64,000 bases of DNA from JAHEJA01 sp965656445 (GTDB taxonomy: Bacteria > Pseudomonadota > Alphaproteobacteria > Rhodobacterales > Rhodobacteraceae), in the NCBI GenBank assembly GCA_965656445.1, contig CBFHKO010000007.1:41120-105119 (forward strand), read 5' to 3'. Position 1 is the first letter of the stretch. Every line of letters begins with the position of its first letter. Under the pieces are notes generated by a model that saw nothing but the letters and a program-made list of their open reading frames with translations, ran no database searches and had not been told where the DNA came from. This document shows positions 1 to 9,761 of this stretch, in pieces. Position numbers and translations under genes: made by a program.

Positions 1-861
1 GTGTTAACTGTATCGGGCGCAAATGAGATGGTGAACCCAGTCTTTGCAGATTTCATTGCAGGTGCTGGCGAAGTTTATTCGAAATCTGGGTATGATATGG
101 TGCTGTCAGTGGTGAATGACGCCGAAGAAGAATCCCATTATCGCGAGATAGCGGCCAAAAAATCTGTTGATGGCATCATTGTGCATGGGCCTCGGAGCAT
201 GGATCCGCGGATCGATTTGTTGCGCTCGGTTGGGCTTCCTTTCGCGGTGCACGGGCGCACCCCTGGGAGCGAAGCGGATTACACGTGGCTCGACGTCAAC
301 AACAAGCGGGCGTTTCAGCGTGCTACGGATTTCCTGATCGATCTGGGCCATCACCGCATTGCCTTGTTGAATGGCTTGTCTAGCCTGAATTTTGCTTTGC
401 GACGGCGCCAAGGGTATATGGATGCTTTGACGTCGCGTGGTGTGGAATATGATGATTCCCTCGTTTTCTTTGAGGAAATGACAGAACACTATGGGTATCG
501 CATCGCATCCGAGCAGTTGGCGGCCGAAAATGCGCCGACCGCTTTTCTAACGTCATCTATTTTGGTCGCGATGGGCGTGCGGCGCGCGGTTCAGGAGCTG
601 GGGTTGGTAGTGGGTAAGGATGTTTCGATCCTGACGCACGATGATGATCTCTCGTATATGCAGAACACGGGCGAGGTCCCAATGTTTACGGCAACGCGTT
701 CATCGGTGCGTGATGCAGGTCGCAAATTAGCTGAGTTATTGATCTACAATATTGAAAACCCGTCTGATGTCCCGAGTCATGTCCTTTGGGAAGCGCAGCT
801 TGTTGTTGGGGCCTCCACAGGACCCGCCCCCTTGCGTGCCGCTCAAACGGATTATGCTTGA
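1..861 (+). CDS. LacI-family transcriptional regulator, effector-binding part (5' end outside window)
   Basis: The 286 visible residues match the periplasmic-binding-like sensor half of LacI/GalR repressors. There is a region around the WLDVNN segment near residue 98, then a GHHRIALLNG segment, and a C-terminal strand/helix series. LacI proteins are about 340 residues with an N-terminal DNA-binding helix-turn-helix of about 55 residues. That part is absent here and almost certainly lies before base 1, so the GTG at base 1 is unlikely to be the real start. The protein would bind a sugar or nucleoside-type ligand and control a neighbouring uptake operon outside the window. Ligand unknown. It ends with TGA at 859-861, overlapping the 3' end of the convergent phosphatase gene. 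Confidence 0.85.
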   Translation: MLTVSGANEMVNPVFADFIAGAGEVYSKSGYDMVLSVVNDAEEESHYREIAAKKSVDGIIVHGPRSMDPRIDLLRSVGLPFAVHGRTPGSEADYTWLDVNNKRAFQRATDFLIDLGHHRIALLNGLSSLNFALRRRQGYMDALTSRGVEYDDSLVFFEEMTEHYGYRIASEQLAAENAPTAFLTSSILVAMGVRRAVQELGLVVGKDVSILTHDDDLSYMQNTGEVPMFTATRSSVRDAGRKLAELLIYNIENPSDVPSHVLWEAQLVVGASTGPAPLRAAQTDYA

Positions 862-1487
862 TCAAAGTCACGTTGTAGGTTTTCTGGATCATACTTGGTG
901 CTAATCCAGTCTCTCAGCGTAATGCCTGTTTCCTGTCTTGCGGTGTCATAGGCATCAATAAAGGCACGTAGTATGCCTTTCTTGTTAAATCCAAAATGAA
1001 TAAACCGCAGAGAGAGCATCTTTTTCTTGGCGATCTTTGGATCAATGCCGTCGTGATCAATTTGATACAGCGCCGCCGCAAGGCCTGAGCGATCTGCACC
1101 AGATTTGCAATGGATCAAAAAGGGACGAGGAAGGGTGTCAAAGGCCTCTAGCAGGTTTTGTAATTCCGAAACAGTGGGCGCGCGACTGGCGGTCATCGGG
1201 CAAAACTCTAACCTCAACCCAAGTTGATCGCATACATAACGTTCGGTTTGGGATCCATAAAAATCCTCAGAACGTAGGCTTAAAATCGATTTGACGCCCA
1301 TGTCCTTTATCCGGTTCAACTGTTTGGGAGTTGGGTGATTTGATCGATAAACGTCTTTTGAAACCATATAAAAATTTGTCCAAATATCGCGCAAAATTGC
1401 ATGATCTGCAAATCGCGCGTATTTTAAAGCCCTTTTCAATTCCACTTCGGACCTAATTCCTGATTCAAATTTTGGTTTATTTGCCAT
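852..1487 (-). CDS. Dual-specificity/tyrosine phosphatase-like protein
   Basis: A 211-residue cytoplasmic protein with the Cys-based phosphatase signature HCKSGADRSG at residues 126-135: nucleophile Cys127 and phosphate-binding Arg133. A YRSNHPT segment about 75 residues earlier and an AALYQ helix after the loop fit the small DSP/PTP fold often found in alphaproteobacteria. Substrate unknown: phosphotyrosine protein, phosphoinositide or nucleotide are all possible. I chose ATG 1487 with AGGA upstream. The frame stays open to 1661, but that extension overlaps the divergent acyltransferase start and has no domain resemblance. The last 10 bases overlap the end of the LacI gene, so the two are convergent. 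Confidence 0.8.
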   Translation of the reverse strand: MANKPKFESGIRSEVELKRALKYARFADHAILRDIWTNFYMVSKDVYRSNHPTPKQLNRIKDMGVKSILSLRSEDFYGSQTERYVCDQLGLRLEFCPMTASRAPTVSELQNLLEAFDTLPRPFLIHCKSGADRSGLAAALYQIDHDGIDPKIAKKKMLSLRFIHFGFNKKGILRAFIDAYDTARQETGITLRDWISTKYDPENLQRDFDQA

Positions 1488-1636
1488 TTTGATTGCCAAT
1501 TCCTGTCCAAAGTGTAAGCGGCATTGTTTAGAAAGTTTGAATTCTATTGTAAACTGAAAAGCTTTACGTGACTGGTACTTGGGGTGTTTAGGTGCTAGGA
1601 ATTTACTAGAAAATTTACCTGTCCCAGAGGTCACCT

Positions 1637-2527
1637 GTGGTGAAAACATCGACACTTTCATCTAAATCACTTCGAAAATATCGCATTCAGGCTGCGCTTA
1701 TTCGTGTGTTCCTTTGGGTGATCCGATTGATCCCGTTTCAGCCACGCCGTCGTTTCGGGGGGTGGCTGTTTGGCAGAGTGGTCGCGCCATTGGCTGGCTA
1801 TAATAAACGTGTCGTCGATAATTTGGCCAAGGTTTGGCCCGAAGTCTCACCTGACGAGGCCAAGACGCTAGCATCACGGGTGTGCCGCAACGTTGGCATC
1901 ACCTTGACCGAACTCTTTTCCCCAGTTGAATTTTCCAAGCACGTGATAGGTATGCCAATCACGGGTCCCGGTTTGGATATTCTAAAGCAGGCGCAATATA
2001 CGGGGCGCCCGACCATTGTGGTCTCTGGGCATTTTGGCAATTATGATGCCGTAAGAGCAAATTTGATCCATGCAGGTCTCTCTGTTGGTGGCCTCTATCG
2101 TCGCATGAATAATCCCTATTTCCACGAGGATTACATCGCGTCCATTTCAAAAATTGGCACACCCTTGTTTGAACGTGGCCGTCCTGGGCTAAAGGAAATG
2201 GTTACCTTTTTGCGAGGCGGTGGCACCTTGGCTGTGTTGATAGACCAGCACGCTAAAAACGGGGAACCTGTCACCTTTTTTGGGGAAACGGCTTATACCG
2301 CTTTGTCGGTTGCTGAGCTGGCGCTTAAATTTGATGCGGTTGTTGTCCCTGCTTATGCCGTTCGCCAACCTGACCTGAGCTATGAAATCTCTCTAGAAGC
2401 TCCGATCGAGCATAGCGATGCGTTACAAATGACCCAAGATCTTAACGATAGCCTTGAGAGACGTGTTCGTATAAATCCTGAACAATGGTTTTGGATTCAT
2501 CGCCGTTGGAAAACGCGTAAATCTTAA
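1637..2527 (+). CDS. Lysophospholipid/lipid A acyltransferase (LpxL/HtrB family)
   Basis: A 296-residue protein with an N-terminal hydrophobic segment (about residues 20-35) and the acyltransferase HX4D motif HFGNYD at His132-Asp137. An FERGRPG-type region and a C-terminal WFWIHRRWK motif, typical of the lauroyl/myristoyl acyltransferases of lipid A synthesis, follow. It probably adds a secondary acyl chain to a lipid A precursor at the inner membrane. The length is usual for the family. The start is GTG 1637 (GTG 1640 also possible), with AGAGG about 6 bases upstream. The gene is monocistronic and ends before a strong hairpin shared with carB. An ornithine-lipid-type acyltransferase is a less likely alternative. 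Confidence 0.88.
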   Translation: MVKTSTLSSKSLRKYRIQAALIRVFLWVIRLIPFQPRRRFGGWLFGRVVAPLAGYNKRVVDNLAKVWPEVSPDEAKTLASRVCRNVGITLTELFSPVEFSKHVIGMPITGPGLDILKQAQYTGRPTIVVSGHFGNYDAVRANLIHAGLSVGGLYRRMNNPYFHEDYIASISKIGTPLFERGRPGLKEMVTFLRGGGTLAVLIDQHAKNGEPVTFFGETAYTALSVAELALKFDAVVVPAYAVRQPDLSYEISLEAPIEHSDALQMTQDLNDSLERRVRINPEQWFWIHRRWKTRKS

Positions 2528-2574
2528 ATTATTTCATCAATAGTCTGAAATAATGAACACGACCAAAGAATAAA

Positions 2575-2601
2575 GCCGAGGGGGATACCCTCGGCCTTTT
2601 T
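2575..2601. terminator. Hairpin terminator between the acyltransferase gene and carB
   Basis: An 8-bp perfect stem (GCCGAGGG at 2575-2582 with CCCTCGGC at 2588-2595, 5-base loop) is followed by CTTTTT on the plus strand. It sits between two converging genes, 47 bases after one stop and just past the carB stop, so it ends transcription of the acyltransferase and may also serve carB. Confidence 0.85.
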
Positions 2602-2603
2602 AT

Positions 2604-5600
2604 TTAACCTTGCAACGGTTTGACGCTGATGTCGCCTTCGGTCCGTGATTGCATCGCAAGGGAGGCTGCGTGCGCCCCTGCGGCGGTTGTGAAGTATGGG
2701 ATCTTATCAAAGAGCGCGACGGAGCGGATTTCGCGGCTATCGTTCACCGCTTGGGTTCCCTCAGTCGTGTTGATCACAAGCGCGATTTCATCGTTCTTGA
2801 GCATATCAACGATATTCGGGCGTCCCTCGTAGACTTTGTTCACTTCGCTGCAGGCCAAGTTTGACGCCTGTAGCCAGCCTGCGGTTCCGCGTGTTGCAAC
2901 AAGCTTAAATCCGAGGTTGATCAAGGTTTGCGCGGCTTCGATCATGTGATCTGTTTTGTCGGCATCTTTGATGGAAAAGAACACTTTGCCTGAGGTCGGC
3001 AAATCCATGCCAGCCCCCATTTGCGCCTTAAGGAAGGCGCGGCCAAAGTTGCGATCCCAGCCCATGACTTCGCCTGTTGAGCGCATTTCTGGGCCCAAAA
3101 TCGTATCCACACCTGGGAAGCGTGCAAATGGCATAACCGCTTCTTTCACAGAGAACCAAGGGAGCATAGGATCGGCCAATGTCATAGGATCGCCCAATGG
3201 AATGCTCTCGTCATAAGAGGCATCGCGATATGGCTCACGCATTGGGAAGTTTGACATCGGCTCACCTGCCATCAGACGCGCCGCAATTGAGGCAATTGCG
3301 CTATCCGTGGCCTTGGCCACAAAGGGAACTGTCCGTGATGCGCGTGGGTTGACCTCGATCAAATAGATATCGCCATCTTTGACCGCGAATTGAACATTCA
3401 TCAAACCGATAACATTCAAACCCAGAGCCAAGGCTTCGGTTTGTTCTTTGAGGCCTTCGATAATCTCGGTACTTAGGGAATAGGGCGGCAAGGAACAGGC
3501 GCTATCGCCTGAGTGAACGCCCGCTTCTTCGATGTGCTGCATGATGCCTGCGACGTGAACTGTTTCACCATCGGACAGGGCATCAACGTCACATTCCACC
3601 GCACCAGAGAGGTAGCTATCCAGCAAAACAGGGCTATCCCCTGAGACAACGACAGCCTCGTTGATATAGCGTTCAAGCTGTGCCATATCGCGCACGATTT
3701 CCATCGCGCGACCACCAAGAACATAGGACGGGCGGATCACCAATGGGAACCCGATCTCATCAGCAATAGCCAAGGCCTCTGCGCCCGTTGAGGCAATGCC
3801 GTTCTTGGGTTGCTTTAGACCAAGTTGGTTAACCAGCGCTTGGAACCGTTCACGGTCTTCGGCGAGGTCAATCGCGTCAGGCGAGGTGCCCAAAATCGGG
3901 ATGCCTTCAGCCTCTAGGTCGTTTGCCAATTTCAACGGAGTCTGACCGCCAAATTGAACAATCACACCATGCAGCGTGCCGTTTTCCTTTTCGACACGCA
4001 GGATTTCCATCACATGTTCGAACGTCAGCGGTTCGAAATAGAGGCGATCTGAGGTGTCATAATCTGTTGAAACCGTTTCAGGGTTACAGTTGATCATGAT
4101 CGTTTCATAGCCAGCATCTGTGAGCGAGAAACACGCATGACAGCAGCAGTAATCAAATTCGATCCCTTGACCAATACGGTTTGGACCACCGCCCAAAATA
4201 ACAACTTTTTTGCGATCAGACGGGCGAGCTTCGCATTCAACATCGCCCATAACGGGGGCTTCATATGTGGAATACATATAAGGTGTTTGCGCCTCAAATT
4301 CAGCGGCACAGGTGTCGATGCGCTTGAACGCAGCCGTCACACCAAGCCCATGACGCGCGCGGCGAACGTCGGACTCTTTGAACCCTGTGAGGTTTGCAAG
4401 ACGCGCATCGGTAAAGCCCATCATTTTTAGGTGACGGATACCCGCCGCATCTTGGGGAAGCCCGTTGGCGCGCACGGCGTCTTCGGCGTCGACAATTTCG
4501 CGGATCCGCTCAAGGAACCACGGATCAAACATGGTGACCGTGTGGATTTCGTCATTGCTTAGGCCGTGGCGCATCGCTTGGGCGATGGTGCGCATGCGGT
4601 CAGGTGTTTGTTTGCTGATCGCTTTGATCACAGCGGATTTCTCAGGCGCGCCTTCGATCTCAACTTCGTCAAACCCAGTGAGGCCCGTTTCCATAGAGGC
4701 CAATGCTTTTTGCAACGACTCGTGGATCGTGCGTCCGATTGCCATCGCTTCACCGACAGATTTCATCGCTGTGGTCAAATGTGGCTCTGAGCCTGCGAAT
4801 TTCTCGAATGCAAAGCGCGGGATTTTCGTGACGACATAATCGATTGACGGTTCAAAGGACGCAGGCGTCACTTTGGTGATGTCATTGTCCAGCTCATCCA
4901 ATGTGTAGCCAACGGCCAATTTTGCGGCGATTTTGGCGATTGGGAACCCTGTTGCTTTGGACGCGAGAGCGGAGGAGCGTGACACGCGCGGGTTCATTTC
5001 AATCACGACCATGCGACCGTCTTTTGGATTGACCGCCCATTGAACGTTTGATCCGCCAGTTTCCACACCAATTTCACGCAGAACCGCGATCGAGGCGTTG
5101 CGCATGATTTGGTATTCTTTGTCCGTCAGCGTGAGGGCCGGGGCGACAGTGATCGAGTCCCCAGTGTGAACCCCCATAGGGTCAACGTTTTCAATGGAAC
5201 AGACGATGATAGCGTTGTCGGCTGTGTCGCGCACAACTTCCATTTCGTATTCTTTCCAGCCCAACAAGGATTCATCGACCAAGATTTGGTTCACTGGTGA
5301 AGCGTCCATACCCGTGCGGCAGTAGTATTCATAATCTTCGCGGTTATAGGCAACACCGCCACCTGTTCCACCCAAGGTAAAGGCAGGGCGGATAATCGCA
5401 GGAAGGCCAATGTCGTCTAAGGCGTCCACGGCGAGGCGCACCCCTTCATTGAGGTCAGTCGTGCCATCATCCCGTTTTGGCGCGGTAATGATCGTGGCAC
5501 GTGGGTTTTCAAGGCCAAGGCGATCCATGGCTTCGCGGAACAGTTTGCGATCTTCTGCCATGTTAATCGCTTCGCGTTTTGCGCCGATCATTTCCACGCC

Positions 5601-5933
5601 GAACTTGTCCAAGACGCCCATGGCTTCTAGATCAAGCGCCGTGTTGAGGCCCGTTTGACCACCCATTGTCGGCAATAGCGCGTCGGGGCGTTCTTTTTCG
5701 ATGATTTTGGCGACAACCTCTGGGGTGATTGGCTCAATATATGTGGCATCGGCAAGACCCGGATCCGTCATGATCGTCGCTGGGTTTGAGTTCACCAAGA
5801 TGACGCGATAGCCTTCTTCGCGCAGGGCTTTACAGGCCTGAGCACCAGAATAGTCGAACTCACAAGCTTGGCCGATTACAATTGGCCCCGCTCCGATGAT
5901 CATGATGGATGAAATATCGGTTCTTTTTGGCAT
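2604..5933 (-). CDS. carB: Carbamoyl-phosphate synthase large subunit
   Basis: A 1109-residue enzyme that makes carbamoyl phosphate from bicarbonate, ammonia (channelled from CarA) and two ATP, feeding arginine and pyrimidine synthesis. The two homologous ATP-grasp halves are visible: the first opens with IMIIGAGPIVIGQACEFDYS near residue 10, the second with VVILGGGPNRIGQGIEFDYC near residue 575. Both have glycine-rich ATP loops (LGGTGGG and LGGRAMEIV) and NPR segments. The C-terminal MGS-like allosteric domain occupies about residues 960-1100. The length is slightly above the usual 1070-1080. carA is not in the window. The ATG at 5933 lies about 190 bases from the divergent pabB. Confidence 0.98.
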   Translation of the reverse strand: MPKRTDISSIMIIGAGPIVIGQACEFDYSGAQACKALREEGYRVILVNSNPATIMTDPGLADATYIEPITPEVVAKIIEKERPDALLPTMGGQTGLNTALDLEAMGVLDKFGVEMIGAKREAINMAEDRKLFREAMDRLGLENPRATIITAPKRDDGTTDLNEGVRLAVDALDDIGLPAIIRPAFTLGGTGGGVAYNREDYEYYCRTGMDASPVNQILVDESLLGWKEYEMEVVRDTADNAIIVCSIENVDPMGVHTGDSITVAPALTLTDKEYQIMRNASIAVLREIGVETGGSNVQWAVNPKDGRMVVIEMNPRVSRSSALASKATGFPIAKIAAKLAVGYTLDELDNDITKVTPASFEPSIDYVVTKIPRFAFEKFAGSEPHLTTAMKSVGEAMAIGRTIHESLQKALASMETGLTGFDEVEIEGAPEKSAVIKAISKQTPDRMRTIAQAMRHGLSNDEIHTVTMFDPWFLERIREIVDAEDAVRANGLPQDAAGIRHLKMMGFTDARLANLTGFKESDVRRARHGLGVTAAFKRIDTCAAEFEAQTPYMYSTYEAPVMGDVECEARPSDRKKVVILGGGPNRIGQGIEFDYCCCHACFSLTDAGYETIMINCNPETVSTDYDTSDRLYFEPLTFEHVMEILRVEKENGTLHGVIVQFGGQTPLKLANDLEAEGIPILGTSPDAIDLAEDRERFQALVNQLGLKQPKNGIASTGAEALAIADEIGFPLVIRPSYVLGGRAMEIVRDMAQLERYINEAVVVSGDSPVLLDSYLSGAVECDVDALSDGETVHVAGIMQHIEEAGVHSGDSACSLPPYSLSTEIIEGLKEQTEALALGLNVIGLMNVQFAVKDGDIYLIEVNPRASRTVPFVAKATDSAIASIAARLMAGEPMSNFPMREPYRDASYDESIPLGDPMTLADPMLPWFSVKEAVMPFARFPGVDTILGPEMRSTGEVMGWDRNFGRAFLKAQMGAGMDLPTSGKVFFSIKDADKTDHMIEAAQTLINLGFKLVATRGTAGWLQASNLACSEVNKVYEGRPNIVDMLKNDEIALVINTTEGTQAVNDSREIRSVALFDKIPYFTTAAGAHAASLAMQSRTEGDISVKPLQG

Positions 5934-6119
5934 GGTCGGACCTCTGAATATGGCAGCAGTAAAGGCGCCAAAGATTCTGTGGCGCGCAAATTGTTGTGGG
6001 TTATAGACATCGTGGCCTCAGGTTCAAGTCTTATCGGAAAAATTATAAAAATAGACGTGTTCGGACTGTCGGTTTCGGAATTACAGCATATGTTATGCGA
6101 GAACATGAAAGGTCCGTGA

Positions 6120-7259
6120 ATGCAGATTCGCTTTGACACAGCTCCCGATCGTCAAAATCATTGGTTTCATAGCCCCAGTGACGTCATTCTGGCGACTGGT
6201 CCATCAGAGGTGGATAGGGCTTTGGCTAATATTGATGCGGCCTTGGGTCAGGGGAAATGGGTTGCGGGGTTTGCCCCTTATGAATTGGGATATGCTTTCG
6301 AGGATCGCCTCAAGCATCGTCTTGGCGGATTTCGCGAACCGCTGTTGTGCTTTGGTGTCTATGATGGGCCTCAGTCGCAACCACACCCCAAGCGTCACAG
6401 CGGTTCGCATGAATTGGGCGAGTTTAGTGCCAAGTGGGATCAGGACGACTATGCACAGGCCTGCACTCAGGTTTTGGACTACATCGCTGCGGGTGACATT
6501 TATCAGGCCAATCTTACCTTTGAAATGATCGCCGCCTTTCACGGGTCCCCGTTTGGTTTGTTTGACACCCTCGCAGAGCTTCAATCGGTGAAACACGGGG
6601 CCTTTGTTGATCTATCGGGCCTTGGGCTGACGGATCAGGCCTATCTCTGTCGATCTCCTGAGTTGTTTTTTAGAACAGACACACAGGGCCGCATCGAAAC
6701 GCGCCCGATGAAAGGGACGCAGCCGCGCCATATCGATCCGATCCAAGACCGCAAAAACCGCGAATTCCTAATGCAGGATGAAAAAAACAAAGCAGAAAAC
6801 CTGATGATTGTGGATTTGCTGCGCAATGACATTTCACGAATTTGCGACGTCGGGTCGGTCAAGGTTCCCGAGCTGTTTTCCGTGGAAACCTATGCGACCG
6901 TGCATCAAATGACCTCTCTTGTGGTGGGGCAATTGCAATCAGGCATCGGGTTTGGCGATACGTTACGCGCGCTCTTTCCATGTGGGTCGATTACGGGGGC
7001 TCCCAAAGTGCGCGCTATGGAAATCCTGCATGATTTGGAAACATCGCCGCGCGGGATTTATTGTGGCACGATTGGGTGGGTGGCTCCAGATGGACGATCA
7101 GAATTCAATGTCGCTATTCGGACCTTGGTTATCCAAAATGACACGGCTCGTTTGAATGTGGGTGGCGGTGTGGTCTATGATAGCACCAGTGCATCAGAAT
7201 ATGAGGAGGCCCTGTGGAAAGCTCGCTTTGCAACATCGCTCCCGAAAACTGCCGCCTAA
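6120..7259 (+). CDS. pabB: Aminodeoxychorismate synthase component I
   Basis: A 379-residue chorismate-utilising enzyme that, with a glutamine amidotransferase, converts chorismate to 4-amino-4-deoxychorismate for folate. The family's motifs occur in order: GDIYQANLT near residue 122, RSPELFF, the RPMKGTQPR variant of the PIKGT loop, the DLLRNDISR segment, and FPCGSITGAPK near the C-terminus. It is shorter than TrpE or E. coli PabB (about 450), which is common for stand-alone alphaproteobacterial PabB. The start is ATG 6120 with AAAGG upstream. It overlaps the aminotransferase-class-IV gene by 46 bases, and the pair performs consecutive steps to p-aminobenzoate. Confidence 0.93.
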   Translation: MQIRFDTAPDRQNHWFHSPSDVILATGPSEVDRALANIDAALGQGKWVAGFAPYELGYAFEDRLKHRLGGFREPLLCFGVYDGPQSQPHPKRHSGSHELGEFSAKWDQDDYAQACTQVLDYIAAGDIYQANLTFEMIAAFHGSPFGLFDTLAELQSVKHGAFVDLSGLGLTDQAYLCRSPELFFRTDTQGRIETRPMKGTQPRHIDPIQDRKNREFLMQDEKNKAENLMIVDLLRNDISRICDVGSVKVPELFSVETYATVHQMTSLVVGQLQSGIGFGDTLRALFPCGSITGAPKVRAMEILHDLETSPRGIYCGTIGWVAPDGRSEFNVAIRTLVIQNDTARLNVGGGVVYDSTSASEYEEALWKARFATSLPKTAA

Positions 7260-7861
7260 TTGAAACATTTCGTTATGGGGTTGGGGTCGGGTGCGTTGAT
7301 CTGGACCTGCACTTGAACCGCATGTGCCAAAGCGCCAAGGCCTTTGGCTATCCTTTTGACCGCTCTGCTGCTTTATCCCTTTGCTCTGACCTTTCCGCAG
7401 AGGATGACCTTCGGTGTCGCTTGACCCTTGGCCGTGATGGGGGATTTGAGTTGACCAAGGCGCCACTTGGTCCGACGCCTGCGCACTGGCGCCTTGCCAT
7501 GGCGGATCATGTATTGACCTCGTCAGATGTCTGGCTCAAACATAAATCAACCAATCGTCAACGCTATGATACGGATCGGGCGAATTTACCCGATGGGATT
7601 GATGAGCTTTTGTATGTGAATGAAAAGGGTCATCTCTGCGAAGGCACGATTACCAATGTCTTTGTCCACCTCGAACAGGGGGATTGGGTGACGCCGCCCC
7701 TCTCAGATGGGTGCTTGCCAGGGATCCTGCGCCAACGCAAGATTAAGACAGGCGAGGTCCGCGTTGCCTCCGTTCACAAGGACGAATTACACACAGCCCG
7801 CGAAATTCGCGTCGGAAATGCCCTGAGAGGCGAGATTAAAGGCAATCTTGTTGGGCCATGA
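7214..7861 (+). CDS. pabC: Aminotransferase class IV, probable 4-amino-4-deoxychorismate lyase
   Basis: A 215-residue PLP enzyme of fold type IV. The GTITNVF segment near residue 147 and the GCLPGILR segment about 30 residues later are the hallmark cofactor-phosphate and substrate regions. The HKSTNRQRYD stretch carries the likely PLP lysine. Placement immediately after pabB, overlapping it by 46 bases, points to release of pyruvate from aminodeoxychorismate to give p-aminobenzoate. The start is GTG 7214, with a strong AGGAGG at 7204-7209 inside pabB, implying translational coupling. It is shorter than E. coli PabC (269). A D-amino-acid or branched-chain aminotransferase is less likely given the context. 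Confidence 0.87.
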   Translation: MESSLCNIAPENCRLIETFRYGVGVGCVDLDLHLNRMCQSAKAFGYPFDRSAALSLCSDLSAEDDLRCRLTLGRDGGFELTKAPLGPTPAHWRLAMADHVLTSSDVWLKHKSTNRQRYDTDRANLPDGIDELLYVNEKGHLCEGTITNVFVHLEQGDWVTPPLSDGCLPGILRQRKIKTGEVRVASVHKDELHTAREIRVGNALRGEIKGNLVGP

Positions 7862-7862
7862 C

Positions 7863-7891
7863 TTGACATCTGGGTCGCAAACTTGTGTATC
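7863..7891 (+). promoter_or_regulatory. Candidate sigma-70-type promoter of aspS
   Basis: A perfect -35 hexamer TTGACA (7863-7868) directly follows the pabC stop. A weak -10-like TGTATC lies 17 bases further on (7886-7891), about 40 bases before the aspS start. The -35 box is strong and the -10 poor, so this is a suggestion only. Confidence 0.35.
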
Positions 7892-7931
7892 GGCTCCAAG
7901 CGAAATTCATATGTAAAAAAGGGTGACACCT

Positions 7932-9707
7932 ATGCACACCTACCGCAGCCACACATGCGCAGAACTAAACAAATCAAACGTTGGCGATACTGTTCGTCTG
8001 TCAGGTTGGGTCCACCGTGTCCGTGACCACGGCGGCCTATTGTTTATCGACTTGCGCGATCACTATGGCATGACCCAAGTTATGGCTGACCCCGATAGCC
8101 CCGTTTTCGCCGAAATCGAAAAAGTGCGCTCTGAATGGTGTATCCGTATTGATGGCAAAGTGTTGGCGCGCGACGAAAGCCTTGTGAATTCCAAAATTCC
8201 AACGGGCGAAGTCGAAGTCTTCATCCAAGACATCGAAGTTTTGGGCAAATCAGAAGAGCTTCCTTTGATGGTATTTGGCGAACAAGAATACCCCGAGGAA
8301 ACACGCCTTCGTTATCGTTATCTCGATTTGCGTCGTGAAAAGCTTCAAAACAACATGAAGCTACGCTCAGATGTGGTTGCTTCGATCCGTCGCCGCATGT
8401 GGGACAAAGAATTCCGCGAATATCAAACGCCGATTATCACGGCATCCTCACCAGAGGGCGCGCGTGATTTCTTGGTGCCTTCCCGTTTGCACCCAGGTAA
8501 ATTCTACGCGCTTCCCCAAGCACCACAGCAGTTTAAACAGCTGATCATGGTATCGGGTTTTGACAAATATTTCCAAATCGCCCCATGTTTCCGCGACGAA
8601 GACCCACGCGCAGATCGCAGCCCAACAGATTTCTATCAGTTGGATATGGAGATGTCGTTTGTCACGCAACAAGACGTGTTTGACACGATCCAGCCTGTTT
8701 TGACGGGTATTTTCGAAGAATTCGGTGGCGGCAAAAAAGTTGACCAAGATTGGGAACAGATTTCCTATCGGGATGCGGCTTTGTGGTACGGGTCGGACAA
8801 ACCCGACCTTCGCAACCCAATCAAAATGCAGATCGTCTCTGATCATTTCCGCGGGTCAGGCTTTGCCATCTTTGCCAAGCTTTTGGAACAAGAGGGCACA
8901 GAAATCCGCGCTATTCCCGCCCCAACAGGCGGCAGCCGTAAATTCTGTGATCGGATGAACGCGTTCGCGCAAAAAGAAGGCTTGCCAGGTATGGGCTATA
9001 TGTTCTGGCGCGAAGGGGCGGACGGCATGGAAGCGGCGGGTCCATTGGCGAAAAATATCGGCCCAGAACGCACAGAAGCCATTCGTGAGCAGCTTGGCCT
9101 AGGGGTTGGCGATGCGGCTTTCTTCTTGGGCGGGAAACCCAAGCAATTCGAAGCCGTCGCAGGACGTGCGCGCAATGTCATCGGCGAAGAGCTTGGCCTC
9201 ACTGACAAAGACCGCTTTGCCTTTGCTTGGATCGTTGATTTCCCAATCTATGAACAAGACGAAGAAACAGGCAAAATTGATTTCGAACACAACCCGTTCT
9301 CGATGCCCCAAGGTGGTATGGACGCATTGATGGATGATCCCCTCAAAGTGTTGGGCTACCAATATGACTTGGCCTGCAACGGATATGAATTGGTGTCTGG
9401 TGCCATTCGAAACCACAAACCAGAAATCATGTTCAAAGCTTTTGAAATCGCGGGCTACCCAGAATCCGAAGTGCGCAAGCGTTTTGGCGGCATGGTGAAT
9501 GCGTTCCAATACGGCGCACCTCCTCACGGCGGCTGTGCGGCGGGCATTGATCGCATCGTGATGTTGTTGGCAGAAGAAGCCAACATTCGCGAAGTGATCA
9601 TGTTCCCGATGAACCAACGTGCCGAAGATTTGATGATGGATGCACCGAATGAACCGATGGCAGATCAGTTGATGGAACTGGGTCTGCGGGTTATTCCACA
9701 AGACTAA
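7932..9707 (+). CDS. aspS: Aspartyl-tRNA synthetase
   Basis: A 591-residue class II synthetase charging tRNA-Asp (in many alphaproteobacteria also tRNA-Asn). The order is an N-terminal OB-fold anticodon domain (VRLSGWVHRVRDHGG near residue 20), motif 2 around FRDEDPRADRSPTDFYQLD, the bacterial GAD insertion in the middle, and motif 3 GCAAGIDRIVMLL near residue 535. Its length is normal for bacterial AspRS. I prefer ATG 7932, with AGGGTGA just upstream and the usual MHTYR beginning. An in-frame GTG at 7923 adds three residues. The gene ends before a strong terminator. Confidence 0.97.
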   Translation: MHTYRSHTCAELNKSNVGDTVRLSGWVHRVRDHGGLLFIDLRDHYGMTQVMADPDSPVFAEIEKVRSEWCIRIDGKVLARDESLVNSKIPTGEVEVFIQDIEVLGKSEELPLMVFGEQEYPEETRLRYRYLDLRREKLQNNMKLRSDVVASIRRRMWDKEFREYQTPIITASSPEGARDFLVPSRLHPGKFYALPQAPQQFKQLIMVSGFDKYFQIAPCFRDEDPRADRSPTDFYQLDMEMSFVTQQDVFDTIQPVLTGIFEEFGGGKKVDQDWEQISYRDAALWYGSDKPDLRNPIKMQIVSDHFRGSGFAIFAKLLEQEGTEIRAIPAPTGGSRKFCDRMNAFAQKEGLPGMGYMFWREGADGMEAAGPLAKNIGPERTEAIREQLGLGVGDAAFFLGGKPKQFEAVAGRARNVIGEELGLTDKDRFAFAWIVDFPIYEQDEETGKIDFEHNPFSMPQGGMDALMDDPLKVLGYQYDLACNGYELVSGAIRNHKPEIMFKAFEIAGYPESEVRKRFGGMVNAFQYGAPPHGGCAAGIDRIVMLLAEEANIREVIMFPMNQRAEDLMMDAPNEPMADQLMELGLRVIPQD

Positions 9708-9731
9708 TACCCACAAAATTGCCTAAAATTT

Positions 9732-9761
9732 AAGCCTTACCCTAACGGGTGAGGCTTTTTT
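9732..9761 (+). terminator. Rho-independent terminator of aspS
   Basis: AAGCCTTACCC (9732-9742) pairs with GGGTGAGGCTT (9747-9757) through one G-T wobble and a TAAC loop. The pairing runs into a run of T to 9761. It lies 25 bases after the aspS stop. Confidence 0.88.

Noticed and set aside
1488..1661. N-terminal extension of the phosphatase gene
   Set aside because: It overlaps the start of the divergent acyltransferase gene, carries no domain signal, and the ATG at 1487 has its own AGGA site.
2620..5658. Several open frames antisense to carB
   Set aside because: They follow the codon pattern of carB on the opposite strand, have no ribosome sites and no recognisable domains.
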